Shown here: one piece after another, positions 16,375-25,192 of the stretch
Layout: each line of letters opens with the position of its first letter
Position numbering within the stretch: position 1 is the stretch's first letter
Assembly (NCBI RefSeq): GCF_003865135.1
Contig: NZ_BHZC01000001.1
Span: 4,340,001 to 4,404,000 of the forward strand
DNA: 64,000 bases
Direction: 5' to 3'
Source: Streptomyces chrestomyceticus JCM 4735
Lineage (GTDB): Bacteria; Actinomycetota; Actinomycetes; Streptomycetales; Streptomycetaceae
Notes under the pieces: model-generated
Told to the model about the DNA's origin: nothing
The model's database searches: none
What the model saw: only the letters and a program-made list of their open reading frames with translations
Made by a program: the position numbers and the translations under genes

Positions 16375-19300
16375 TCAGCCCCGGCGTCCCCGTCGGCCGC
16401 GTCCCTGCTGTTCGTCCTCGTCCTCGCGCGGGCCGAGGAGTTCGTCGGCCAGTGTCGGCAGGTCGTCCAGCGGGGTCTCCTCCGCCCAGGCCGGGCGGCG
16501 GCGCGGTGCGGGCTGGACCGGTTCGCCGGTCGCCGGGTCGATCTGCGGGAGTTCCCTCGTGCGTTCCACACCGGAGACGTGGGAAGTGTGGGAGGCGCGG
16601 GAAGTGCCGTGGCCTCCTGGGCCACCGGACGCGCCCCGCTCCCCCGTACGGCCGTCGTGCTCCTTGCGGAACATCCACTCGGGCACCCGGTCCGCCGGGT
16701 CGTCCCCGCGCCGTGCCTCCTCGCGCTCCTGCCAGCCGTGGTCCGCCTCGGGGCGTACGGGCGGCAGCACCGCGGTCTCGTCGGCGGCACCCGGGGCGTC
16801 GTCCCGGTGCTGCGGGAGGACGGTGGTCTCCTCGGCGTCCGAGGACGGGGAGGAGGACGCGGAGGAGGAAGAGGACGCGGACGAGCGGGGCGGCGTATCC
16901 CGCTCCGTACGGCCGTACTGCTCCCGCTCCGTACGCCCGTGCCGCTCCAGCCCCGCCATCGGCGTCTCCGTCGTCGGCGCCTCCGCGGCCTCCGCCGCCC
17001 TGGCCGCCTCTTCCCGGGCCTTGCGCGCGGCCTCGGCCTCCTCCTCGGCCCGGGCTTCCGCCTCGGCCTTGGCCTTGGCTTCTGCCTCGGCCGCGGCTGC
17101 CAGGCGAGCCTGCTCGGCGCGCAGCAGTGCCTCTTCGGCCTTGCGCTGCTTCTCCCTGCGGCGTTCCTCGGCCTCCGCGCGCAGCCGGGCCTCTTCCTCG
17201 GCCCGCTTGCGCAGGCGTTCCTGTTCGGCCTGGCGCGCGCGCTCTTCGGCCTCGCGGCGCTGGCGCTCCTCCTCGGCGGCCTGGCGGGCCTCCTCGGCGC
17301 GCTTGCGGGCTTCTTCGGCCTGGCGGGCGGCTTCGCGGGCCTTGGCCTCTTCGATCTCGCGGCGCTTGCGCTCTTCCTCCTCGGCGCGGAGCTTGGCGAG
17401 CTGCTCCTGCCGTTCGCGCTCCTTGCGCTCCTCCTCGGCCTTGCGCGCGGCCTCTTCCTCGGCCTTGCGGCGGGCTTCCTCCTCGGCGGCCTTGCGGGCC
17501 TCTTCCTGGGCCTTGACCTCGGCCTCGGACAGCGGGAGCACCTGGTCGAGGCGGTGGCGTACGACGGTGGTGACGTCCTCCGGATCCTGGCCGGCGTCCA
17601 CGACCAGGTAGCGCGCCGGGTCGGCGGCGGCCAGGGTCAGGAAGCCGGAGCGGACGCGCTGGTGGAACTCGGCCGGCTCGGACTCCATCCGGTCCGGCGC
17701 CTCGGTGAAGCGCTCGCGGGCGGTCTCCGGGGAGACGTCGAGGAGCACGGTCAGATGCGGTACGAGGCCGTCGGTGGCCCAGCGGGAGATGCGGGCGATC
17801 TCGGTGGGGGCGAGGTTGCGGCCCGCGCCCTGGTAGGCGACGGAGGAGTCGATGTACCGGTCGGTGATGACGACCGCGCCCCGTTCGAGGGCGGGGCGGA
17901 TCACGCTGTTGACGTGCTCGGCGCGGTCGGCGGCGAACATCAGCGCCTCGGCGCGGTCGGAGAGGCCCGAGGTGGACACGTCCAGGATGATCGAGCGCAG
18001 CCGCTTGCCGATGGCGGTGGCGCCCGGCTCGCGGGTCACCACGACCTCGTGGCCCTTGCCGCGGATCCAGGCGGCGAGCGCCTCGACCTGGGTCGACTTC
18101 CCGGCGCCGTCGCCGCCCTCCAGGGCGATGAAGAAGCCGGTGGGGGCCGGGGCCTGGTCGGGGTCGCCGCCGCGCAGCGCCTCGCGCAGGTCGCGTCCGA
18201 GGGGGACGCCCTGCCGGTCGTCGACCTTGCCGAGCACCCAGGCGGCGACCGGCAGCAGCAGCGCGCCGACCAGCATCAGGGTGAAGGCCGCGCCACCGTG
18301 CGAGAAGACGTTCTTGTCGCCTGCCAGGTGGTGCGGGCCGATGGCCCCGGCGAGCAGCGGCGCGACGATGACGGCCAGCGCGACCACGAGTCGGACGACC
18401 GCGTGCAGGTGATCGGTCGTACGGGCCGAGCGGGACGCTTCGGTCTCCTGGTCCAGGAGCGTGTGGCCGGTGTTGGCCGCGACGCCCGCCGCCACTCCGG
18501 CGAGCAGCGTCAGCAGGACGACGGTGGTGGTGTCCGGTACCAGCCCGGCCGCCAGCAGGGCCAGGCCCGTGACGGCCACGGCGAGGGCCAGCAGACGGCG
18601 CCGGGACAGCGCGGGCAGCACCTTGCGCGCGCCGCGGATGCCCGCGACCGGGCCGCCGCTCAGGCCGAGGACCAGCAGCCCGAAGGCGACCGGTCCGCCG
18701 CCGAGATCACCGGCGTGCAGGACGGCGACGGAGACGGCCGCGGCGATCGCGCCGGCCACCGCCGCGCAGGCCAGGACCAGCAGCGGTACGGCGTTCGTAC
18801 GGCCGCGGTCGACGCCGCCGTCACCCTTGGGGCGGCGCAGGCCCTCCAGGGGGGAGCGCGGGCGCGGGGTCTGCGTACCGGGGAGTTCGAGGAAGTACAG
18901 GATCGAGATGGAGGCGGCGAAGAGGCCGGAGGCCACGTACGAGGCGAGCGCGGCCTGGTGGTCGGCGAACCAGCCGATGCCGTTGGCCAGCAGCCTGCTG
19001 ACCAGCGCGACGACGATCAAGCCCGCGGCAGCCAGCGGCAGCGAGACGAAGGCGGTGCGCAGCGACAGGCGGCGGAGCGCGTCCAGGTTGTCCGGCAGCG
19101 GGCGGACGGACGGGCCTTCGGCGCGGTCCCCCCGGTCTGATGAGGACGGGGCCGGAGCCGGGGGCGGGGCGGGGAGCAGTCCGGGCGCCGCGCTCTCCCG
19201 CGCGACGGTCCAGAAGCGCTCGGCCACGCCGCCGACGAAGACCGTCACCAGCAGCCAGATCAGCGCCGTGTCAGGGGTCCAGTCGATCCACAGCGGGGCC

Positions 19301-19710
19301 ACGACCAGCAGCGCCAGCCGCACCCCGTCCGCGCCGATCATGGTCCAGCGGCGGTCCAGCGGGCCGGACGGCGCGGTCAGCGCGGACAGCGGGCCCAGCA
19401 GCACCGCCCCGGAGAGCAGGGTGGCCAGCATCCGGGCCGCGAAGACGGCGGCGACGGCCAGGGCCGCGCCGCGGTAGCCGCCGCCGAAGGCCGCCTGGCC
19501 GCCGAAGGGTACGTACACCGCCGCTTGCAGCGTCAGCAGTACGAGCACCAACAGGGCTAGGGCATCGCCGATCGCCCCGACGAACTGTGCGCTCCAGAGC
19601 CGCTTCAGTGGGGGGAAGCGGAGCAGGGCTCGCACGGCGCGCTCGCGGGAGTCCGCGACGAGGGCGCCGGATGTGGGGGTCACGACCGTAGGGAGCTCGG
19701 CACGCGTCAT
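16375..19710 (-). CDS. tmk: Thymidylate kinase fused to an MFS-like membrane domain and a charged coiled-coil tail
   Basis: A 1111-residue protein. About residues 30-500 are hydrophobic, with roughly twelve membrane segments in an MFS-like arrangement interrupted by a Pro/Ser/Gly/Asp-rich loop near 180-200. The thymidylate kinase module starts near 520: EGGDGAGKST is the P-loop at about 531, then VVTREPG (DR/RE motif of TMPK) and the dTMP site DRYIDSSVAYQG. It phosphorylates dTMP to dTDP. From about 730 to 910 there is a highly charged EEARRKAEEE-type coiled coil, then a low-complexity acidic tail. Ordinary bacterial Tmk is about 210 residues; this fusion is known from actinobacteria. The kinase side would face the cytosol. 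The start is the only ATG preceding the hydrophobic region. Confidence 0.93.
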   Translation of the reverse strand: MTRAELPTVVTPTSGALVADSRERAVRALLRFPPLKRLWSAQFVGAIGDALALLVLVLLTLQAAVYVPFGGQAAFGGGYRGAALAVAAVFAARMLATLLSGAVLLGPLSALTAPSGPLDRRWTMIGADGVRLALLVVAPLWIDWTPDTALIWLLVTVFVGGVAERFWTVARESAAPGLLPAPPPAPAPSSSDRGDRAEGPSVRPLPDNLDALRRLSLRTAFVSLPLAAAGLIVVALVSRLLANGIGWFADHQAALASYVASGLFAASISILYFLELPGTQTPRPRSPLEGLRRPKGDGGVDRGRTNAVPLLVLACAAVAGAIAAAVSVAVLHAGDLGGGPVAFGLLVLGLSGGPVAGIRGARKVLPALSRRRLLALAVAVTGLALLAAGLVPDTTTVVLLTLLAGVAAGVAANTGHTLLDQETEASRSARTTDHLHAVVRLVVALAVIVAPLLAGAIGPHHLAGDKNVFSHGGAAFTLMLVGALLLPVAAWVLGKVDDRQGVPLGRDLREALRGGDPDQAPAPTGFFIALEGGDGAGKSTQVEALAAWIRGKGHEVVVTREPGATAIGKRLRSIILDVSTSGLSDRAEALMFAADRAEHVNSVIRPALERGAVVITDRYIDSSVAYQGAGRNLAPTEIARISRWATDGLVPHLTVLLDVSPETARERFTEAPDRMESEPAEFHQRVRSGFLTLAAADPARYLVVDAGQDPEDVTTVVRHRLDQVLPLSEAEVKAQEEARKAAEEEARRKAEEEAARKAEEERKERERQEQLAKLRAEEEERKRREIEEAKAREAARQAEEARKRAEEARQAAEEERQRREAEERARQAEQERLRKRAEEEARLRAEAEERRREKQRKAEEALLRAEQARLAAAAEAEAKAKAEAEARAEEEAEAARKAREEAARAAEAAEAPTTETPMAGLERHGRTEREQYGRTERDTPPRSSASSSSSASSSPSSDAEETTVLPQHRDDAPGAADETAVLPPVRPEADHGWQEREEARRGDDPADRVPEWMFRKEHDGRTGERGASGGPGGHGTSRASHTSHVSGVERTRELPQIDPATGEPVQPAPRRRPAWAEETPLDDLPTLADELLGPREDEDEQQGRGRRGRRG

Positions 19711-19870
19711 CCCGCCAGCCTATCGGCCGGATATGACAGGTCCAGCTTCCACCCGAACACACGGGCGGGTGGTTTGGGAGCGTGTCGGTGCGGTTCGGCC
19801 GGGTCGTGGCGCCCGGCCGGTCCCGAAGATTCGTGCCGGCTGTCGAACGGCACGGCTCGGTCGCCGAGCG

Positions 19871-19930
19871 GTCAGCCCTCGTGCGGTACGGCGTCGAACG
19901 GTCAGCCGTCGAGCAGTACGGCGTCGAAGA
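19871..19930. repeat. 30-bp imperfect tandem duplication at the 3' end of the small gene
   Basis: 19871-19900 and 19901-19930 match at 25 of 30 positions. On the minus strand both copies read FDAV, four further codons and a TGA stop, so the last codons of the 19902-20162 gene have been duplicated past its stop. Confidence 0.7.
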
Positions 19931-20162
19931 TTTCGATCATTACGACGACGAGCAGGCCGCGCGCCAGGACGTATTCGACGAGGAGGCCCGGTGCCACCTG
20001 GGCCTTCCGGTTGTCCTCGTGCGTGCCGACATGAGCCGTGGCCCGGTGGTACGGATCGAGCGCGAGCCTGGTCAGCCCGCGTTCGAACAGATCCCGCCGC
20101 TCGGGAGCCATGGCGTCCGCCGTCGCCTTCGCCTCGACGGTGTAGGTGACGCGGTACGCCAT
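19902..20162 (-). CDS. Small RelE/ParE-like protein downstream of topA
   Basis: An 86-residue protein, MAYRVTYTVEAKATADAMAP..., starting 18 bp after the topA stop with a GGGGGAG ribosome site, so probably co-transcribed with topA. The order of elements (short strand, two helices with RRDLFERGLTRLALDP, strands ending LVEYVLARGLLVVVMIEIFDAV) fits the small RelE/ParE toxin fold. The conserved DPYH and the terminal hydrophobic strands support this. No antitoxin gene is adjacent, so a toxin function is not established. It could instead be a solitary regulator or a relic. Its coding end carries the tandem duplication at 19871-19930. Confidence 0.6.
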   Translation of the reverse strand: MAYRVTYTVEAKATADAMAPERRDLFERGLTRLALDPYHRATAHVGTHEDNRKAQVAPGLLVEYVLARGLLVVVMIEIFDAVLLDG

Positions 20163-20180
20163 GGCGCTCCCCCTGCTCGG

Positions 20181-23078
20181 CTACTCCGCGCTCTCCGTGG
20201 CCGCCGCCGTCTTCTTGGCAGCCGCAGCCGTGGTCTTCTTGGCGGCCGTCGTCTTCTTGGCCGTCGTGGTCTTCTTCGCAGCCGTCGTCTTCTTGGCGGC
20301 CGTCTTCTTCGCCGGGGCCTTCTTCGCGGCGGTCTTCTTCGCCGGGGCCTTCTTCGCGGCGGTCTTCTTCGCCGTCGTCTTCTTGGCCGGGGCCTTCTTG
20401 GCGGTCTTCTTCTTCGCCGGGCCCTTCGCGCGCTTCTCGGCGAGCAGCTCGTACCCGCGCTCCGGCGTGATCGTCTCGACGTCGTCGTCCCGCCGCAGCG
20501 TCGCGTTGGTCTCGCCGTCGGTGACGTACGGGCCGAAGCGGCCGTCCTTGACGACCACCGGGCGCTCGCTGACCGGGTCGGTGCCCAGCTCCTTCAGCGG
20601 CGGCTTGGCGGCGGCCCGGCCGCGCTGCTTGGGCTGCGCGTAGATGGCGAGGGCCTGCTCCAGCGTGATGTTGAAGATCTGGTCCTCGCTCTCCAGGGAG
20701 CGCGAGTCGGTGCCCTTCTTCAGGTACGGGCCGTAGCGGCCGTTCTGCGCGGTGATCTCGACGCCCTCGGGGTCCTTGCCGACGACGCGCGGCAGCGACA
20801 TCAGCTTGAGCGCGTCGGCGAGGGTGACGGTGTCCAGGGACATCGACTTGAAGAGCGAGGCGGTGCGCGGCTTGACCGCGTTCTTGCCGGTCTTCGGGGT
20901 GCCCTCGGGCAGGATCTCGGTGACGTACGGGCCGTAGCGGCCGTCCTTGGCGACGATCTGGTTGCCGCTCTCCGGGTCCATGCCCAGCTCGAAGTCGCCG
21001 CTCGGCTTGGCGAGCAGCTCCTCCGCGTACTCGACGGTCAGCTCGTCGGGCGCCAGGTCCTCCGGCACGTCGGCGCGCTGGTGGCCCTCGGCGTCCTTCT
21101 CGCCGCGCTCCACGTACGGGCCGTAGCGGCCGACCCGGAGCATGATGCCGTCGCCGACCGGGAAGGAGGAGATCTCCCGGGCGTCGATCGCGCCGAGGTC
21201 GGTGACCAGTTCCTTCAGGCCGCCGAGGTGGTCGCCGTCGCCGTTGCCCGCCTCGGAGGCGGCGCCGGCCGCCTCGCCCTCGCCGAAGTAGAAGCGGCGC
21301 AGCCACGGCACGGACTGGGCCTCGCCGCGGGCGATGCGGTCGAGGTCGTCCTCCATCTTGGCGGTGAAGTCGTAGTCGACGAGCCGCCCGAAGTGCTTCT
21401 CCAGGAGGTTGACCACGGCGAAGCTCAGGAAGGACGGCACCAGGGCGGTGCCCTTCTTGAAGACGTAGCCGCGGTCCAGGATGGTGCCGATGATCGACGC
21501 GTAGGTCGACGGGCGGCCGATCTCGCGCTCTTCCAGCTCCTTGACCAGCGTGGCCTCGGTGTAGCGGGCCGGGGGCTTGGTGGCGTGGCCGTCCGCGGTG
21601 ATCTCCCGCGCGGTCAGCGGGTCGCCCTCGGCGACCTGCGGCAGGCGGCGCTCGCGGTCGTCCAGCTCGGCGTTCGGGTCGTCGGCGCCTTCCACGTACG
21701 CCTTGAGGAAGCCGTGGAAGGTGATGGTCTTGCCGGAGGCGCTGAACTCGGCGTCCCGGCCGTCGGCCGACCGGCCGCCGATCTTGACGGTGACGGAGTT
21801 GCCGGTGGCGTCCTTCATCTGGGAGGCGACGGTGCGCTTCCAGATCAGCTCGTACAGCTTGAACTGGTCACCGGTCAGACCGGTCTCCGCCGGGGTGCGG
21901 AAACGATCACCCGAAGGCCGGATCGCCTCGTGCGCCTCCTGCGCGTTCTTGACCTTGCCGGCGTACGAGCGCGGCTTGTCCGGCAGGTACGCGGCGCCGT
22001 AAAGCTGCGTGACCTGGGCGCGGGCCGCGGAGATCGCGGTGTCCGAGAGGGTCGTGGAGTCCGTACGCATATAGGTGATGAAGCCGTTCTCGTACAGCTT
22101 CTGCGCCACCTGCATGGTGGACTTCGCGCCGAAGCCCAGCTTGCGGCTGGCCTCCTGCTGGAGCGTGGTCGTACGGAACGGGGCGTACGGGGAGCGGCGG
22201 TACGGCTTGGACTCGACCGAGCGGACCGCGAAGTCGGTGTTCTCCAGGGCGGCGGCCAGCGCGCGGGCATTGGCCTCGTCCAGGTGCAGGACGTCGGCGT
22301 TCTTCAACTGGCCGTTGGGGCCGAAGTCACGGCCCTGGGCGACGCGGCGGCCGTCGACCGACGACAGGCGCGCGGCCAGGGTGGACGGATCGCTCGCGTC
22401 GCCGACCCGGCCGGTGGAGAACGTGCCGGTCAGGTCCCAGTACTCGGCGGAGCGGAAGGCGATGCGCTCGCGCTCCCGCTCGACGACGAGGCGGGTGGCC
22501 ACCGACTGCACACGGCCGGCCGACAGCCGCGGCATGACCTTCTTCCAGAGGACCGGCGAGACCTCGTAGCCGTAGAGGCGGTCGAGGATGCGGCGGGTCT
22601 CCTGGGCGTCGACCAGCTTCTGGTTCAGCTCGCGCGGGTTGGCGACGGCGGCCCGGATCGCGTCCTTGGTGATCTCGTGGAAGACCATCCGGTGGACCGG
22701 GACCTTGGGCTTGAGGATCTCCTGGAGATGCCAGGCGATGGCCTCGCCCTCGCGGTCCTCATCGGTGGCGAGGAAGAGTTCGTCGGACTCGGCCAGCAGC
22801 TCCTTGAGCTTCTTGACCTGGTCCTTCTTGTCACTGTTGACGACGTAGATCGGCTGGAAGTCGGCGTCGACGTTCACGCCGAGGCGGGCCCAGGGCTCGC
22901 CCTTGTACTTCGCCGGGACCTCCGCCGCGCCGTTCGGGAGGTCGCGGATGTGCCCGACGCTGGCCTCGACCACGTAGCCGGGGCCGAGGTAGCCCTTGAT
23001 CGTCTTCGCCTTGGCAGGCGACTCGACGATGACGAGTCGGCGGCCGCCGCCCTGTGCGGTCTCGCTGGTCGGGGACAA
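20181..23078 (-). CDS. topA: DNA topoisomerase I (type IA) with lysine-rich C-terminal tail
   Basis: The start is the TTG at 23078 (LSPTSETAQGG): GGAGAG lies about 10 bases upstream and the first Toprim residues follow at once. The product is about 965 residues. Toprim: LVIVESPAKAKTIKGYLG, then the acidic D-x-D-x-E region ATDEDREGEAIAW. The active-site tyrosine lies in FITYMRTDST. After the core come at least four C-terminal repeats centred on GRYGPYV/L or GRFGPYV in place of zinc fingers, and a tail of about 90 residues of AKK/APAKK repeats. This tail, known in actinobacterial TopA, aids DNA binding and processive relaxation of negative supercoils. A small RelE-like gene follows within 18 bp. 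Confidence 0.97.
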   Translation of the reverse strand: MSPTSETAQGGGRRLVIVESPAKAKTIKGYLGPGYVVEASVGHIRDLPNGAAEVPAKYKGEPWARLGVNVDADFQPIYVVNSDKKDQVKKLKELLAESDELFLATDEDREGEAIAWHLQEILKPKVPVHRMVFHEITKDAIRAAVANPRELNQKLVDAQETRRILDRLYGYEVSPVLWKKVMPRLSAGRVQSVATRLVVERERERIAFRSAEYWDLTGTFSTGRVGDASDPSTLAARLSSVDGRRVAQGRDFGPNGQLKNADVLHLDEANARALAAALENTDFAVRSVESKPYRRSPYAPFRTTTLQQEASRKLGFGAKSTMQVAQKLYENGFITYMRTDSTTLSDTAISAARAQVTQLYGAAYLPDKPRSYAGKVKNAQEAHEAIRPSGDRFRTPAETGLTGDQFKLYELIWKRTVASQMKDATGNSVTVKIGGRSADGRDAEFSASGKTITFHGFLKAYVEGADDPNAELDDRERRLPQVAEGDPLTAREITADGHATKPPARYTEATLVKELEEREIGRPSTYASIIGTILDRGYVFKKGTALVPSFLSFAVVNLLEKHFGRLVDYDFTAKMEDDLDRIARGEAQSVPWLRRFYFGEGEAAGAASEAGNGDGDHLGGLKELVTDLGAIDAREISSFPVGDGIMLRVGRYGPYVERGEKDAEGHQRADVPEDLAPDELTVEYAEELLAKPSGDFELGMDPESGNQIVAKDGRYGPYVTEILPEGTPKTGKNAVKPRTASLFKSMSLDTVTLADALKLMSLPRVVGKDPEGVEITAQNGRYGPYLKKGTDSRSLESEDQIFNITLEQALAIYAQPKQRGRAAAKPPLKELGTDPVSERPVVVKDGRFGPYVTDGETNATLRRDDDVETITPERGYELLAEKRAKGPAKKKTAKKAPAKKTTAKKTAAKKAPAKKTAAKKAPAKKTAAKKTTAAKKTTTAKKTTAAKKTTAAAAKKTAAATESAE

Positions 23079-23618
23079 CTTCGCTCTTCTCTCCGGTCGA
23101 CGCTGGGGGTAACCCCCGGGCCGGAGCTCTGGGGGACACTGCGGTGACGCTTGACGCTGCGGAGTGTGACGGTACATCCCGCCCTCGTGTCAAACGGAAA
23201 AACCCCGCAACGCCACTCGAACGGTAACCCGACTACATGCCTTCATGCCGCCCGGACCGGACACGGGCCGGTGCCGGAGGCGGTGCCGAGGCCGGTGCGG
23301 ACCCGGCCCCTGGCCGGTCGGCCCGCAGGCGGCGCCGACCGGGCGGCCGGTGGCCGTATCCGTTCTCACCCCGTACTGTCCCCTCTCGACCGTGTCCTCT
23401 CACCCCGTGCCGCCGTCCTGGCCGGAGCGGGGCGTGAAGTCGCCGGTGCGCATGAGGTGACGGGGGCGGCTTGAGCAGCCGGGACGGTAGCTGGGATGTC
23501 TGGAGTGGCTGGTGGGTCTTCGTGGGGCAGGAGCCATGGCCCGGGCAAAGCGTTTTTGTCCTGAATCAGGGCAACTACGCCAGGTCGTCGAACCGGGCCC
23601 CGGCACGGTGAGCACGCC
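23079..23618. other. Divergent intergenic region between topA and the DUF2752 gene
   Basis: No gene was found in this 540-bp stretch. It must hold the promoters of topA (minus) and the DUF2752 gene (plus). I see no convincing pair of promoter boxes; the 23190-23240 part is locally less GC-rich (TGTCAAACGGAAAAACCCC) and is the likeliest topA control region. Confidence 0.4.
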
Positions 23619-24029
23619 GTGAGCACCCCCTCCTCCCCCACGGCCGTACGGAACGCGACGCTGCGCCGCGCGGCGGTCGCCGTCGGCGTCGGCGCCCTCG
23701 GCGCGGTGTATCTCTGGCACACCGATCCGCACGAACCGGGGCAGCTACTGCTTCCGTGTCCGTTCCGCTGGGCGACCGGGCTGCTCTGCCCGGCGTGCGG
23801 CGGGACCCGGATGGCGTACGACCTGATGCACGGCGACCTCGTGACGGCCTTCCACGACAACGCCGTCCTGCTGGTCCTGGGCGTGCCGGCCGTCGCGTAC
23901 ATGACCGGCCGATGGCTGTACGCGGGGCTGCGCGGGCGCCGGTTCCGGGCCCGCCTCGGGGCGCGCGGCAACGCCGTCGTCCTCGGCGTCGCCGCCGTCT
24001 GGATGCTGGTGCGCAATCTCACGGGCTGA
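23619..24029 (+). CDS. DUF2752 family membrane protein
   Basis: A 136-residue protein from GTG 23619; an upstream GTG at 23608 is in another frame and stops within five codons. It has three hydrophobic segments. The family signature is visible: LPCPFRWATGLLCPACGGTRM, a Cys-containing loop, followed by an MHGD...AFHDN stretch typical of DUF2752. These short membrane proteins are of unknown function; the paired Cys residues could bind a metal or form a disulfide. It is transcribed away from topA and followed by a convergent secreted-protein gene. Confidence 0.85.
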   Translation: MSTPSSPTAVRNATLRRAAVAVGVGALGAVYLWHTDPHEPGQLLLPCPFRWATGLLCPACGGTRMAYDLMHGDLVTAFHDNAVLLVLGVPAVAYMTGRWLYAGLRGRRFRARLGARGNAVVLGVAAVWMLVRNLTG

Positions 24030-24143
24030 GCGGACGTTCCGCCCCCGTGGGCGCCGCCCGTACGCGAACGGCCGCCGGGCGCGCCGCGGGGGAAGCGGCG
24101 CGCCCGGCGTACCGTGCGTCCTGGTGGTGCCCTACGGCCCGCT

Positions 24144-24545
24144 TCAGCGCACCGTGACCGTGATCACCGGGGAGACCGTGCCGCCGCCGGCGATCCGCAG
24201 TTGGTTGACGCCCTTGATGCCCAGCTTGACGCGGAGCGAGTAGGCGCCGGTCTTGTTGGTGGTGACGCTCGCGGGCAGCGCGACCCACTTGGCGCCCTGC
24301 TTCTGCTGGACGGTGACCTTGGTGCCGGCCTTGATGCCGGTGGAGGTGCCGGAGATCCGGAACTCCTGCCACGCCTTGACCGAGTTGGTGCTGGCCTTGG
24401 CGGTGAGCGCGGCCTTCTGCGTGGCCTTGGCGGCCACGGAGTGGGCGGCCGGGGACGCGGGGGCCGCGGAGGCGGCGGCCGCGGTCCCGGCGACGAGCGC
24501 GGCGCTGAGAACACCTGCGGCGGCGAGGCGGTATGCACGGTTCAT
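24144..24545 (-). CDS. Small secreted protein with an Ig-like/beta-rich domain
   Basis: Start ATG 24545 follows GGGAGG with 8 bases spacing. The 133-residue product has a clear Sec signal peptide (AAAGVLSAALVAGTAAAASA, cleavage near AASAAPA), then an alternating beta pattern (VKAWQEFRISGTSTGIKAGTKVTVQQKQGAKWVAL, TNKTGAYSLRVKLGIKGVNQLRIAG). This is the layout of single Ig-like or bacterial 'Big' domains found in extracellular proteins. There are no cysteines and no sortase signal, so it is probably released. Function is unknown. Confidence 0.75.
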   Translation of the reverse strand: MNRAYRLAAAGVLSAALVAGTAAAASAAPASPAAHSVAAKATQKAALTAKASTNSVKAWQEFRISGTSTGIKAGTKVTVQQKQGAKWVALPASVTTNKTGAYSLRVKLGIKGVNQLRIAGGGTVSPVITVTVR

Positions 24546-24814
24546 GACGTGTTCCTCCCTGTTGGGCCGGTTGATGGCCTTCACTCAGGAACACGGGCAG
24601 ATGGCCGTTCCGGTTGCTTCACGGGCGAGTGGTTTTGCGCGTGTTTTTTCTGGTGGGGTGTGAGTGAACAGCCTGTGGGTGCAATGCAGTTGAGCGCACA
24701 ACGAAAAGGGTGGCGGGCCGGGCGACGGGCGCTTCTGGTGAAGACGGCAAGGGAGGGCGGCGCGTTCCCTCGGGGGCTTACGGATGCGCCCGGGGTGGCC
24801 CGTCCCGTCCGTGT

Positions 24815-25006
24815 CTACAGCAGCAGCCAGCACCCCGTCCCCAGGAACAGCACGCCGAAGAGCAGCGCCAGCGTCGTACCCGCCGACCGGCTCACCCCGT
24901 CGGCGACCGGCTCCCCGGCCCGTACGCACACGCCCGTCCACACCAGCAGGCCGGCGCCGAACAGCGCGAAGGCCACCCCGGCGAACGCCTCGGGACCACT
25001 CTCCAT
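24815..25006 (-). CDS. Small two-helix membrane protein
   Basis: About 63 residues from ATG 25006 (MESGPEAFAGVAF). Two hydrophobic helices (FAGVAFALFGAGLLVWTGVCV and TTLALLFGVLFLGTGCWLLL) with a short polar loop and an abrupt C-terminus. The start was chosen because the segment upstream is Arg/His-rich and unlike a membrane protein. Function is unknown; conservation was not checked, so its reality rests on the two well-formed helices. Confidence 0.5.
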   Translation of the reverse strand: MESGPEAFAGVAFALFGAGLLVWTGVCVRAGEPVADGVSRSAGTTLALLFGVLFLGTGCWLLL

Positions 25007-25084
25007 GCGGGCAGCGTGGCACTCCCGGGCGGCGCGGCGGCGAACCCCGGGTGAATGCCGCCCGTACGGCATCGCCGCCGCCGG

Positions 25085-25140
25085 GCCGGCCGGGGGCGGG
25101 CCGGGCGGGGGCGGGCCGGGCGGGGGCGGGCCGGGCGGGG
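25085..25140. repeat. G-rich short tandem repeat
   Basis: Units of GGGCGGGGGCGGGCC, about 15 bases, repeat three to four times in the 120-bp gap between the small membrane protein and the methyltransferase stop. Such runs are prone to copy-number change and could form quadruplexes. Confidence 0.75.
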
Positions 25141-25192
25141 CCTCTGTGGAGCCCTCTCGGCCAGGCCCCCGTCGCCCCGCCGGCCCGCGCCC

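Noticed and set aside
16297..19140. 947-codon plus-strand open frame opposite tmk
   Set aside because: Antisense shadow of the fused kinase gene; composition is Gly/Arg/Leu-rich and no motif fits.
20181..20460. Regular short repeats at the topA 3' end as a CRISPR array
   Set aside because: They encode the Lys/Ala tail of TopA in frame, with no spacers and no cas genes.
19782..23147. 1121-codon plus-strand open frame opposite topA
   Set aside because: Antisense shadow of topA, including its lysine-rich tail, which produces long stop-free antisense.
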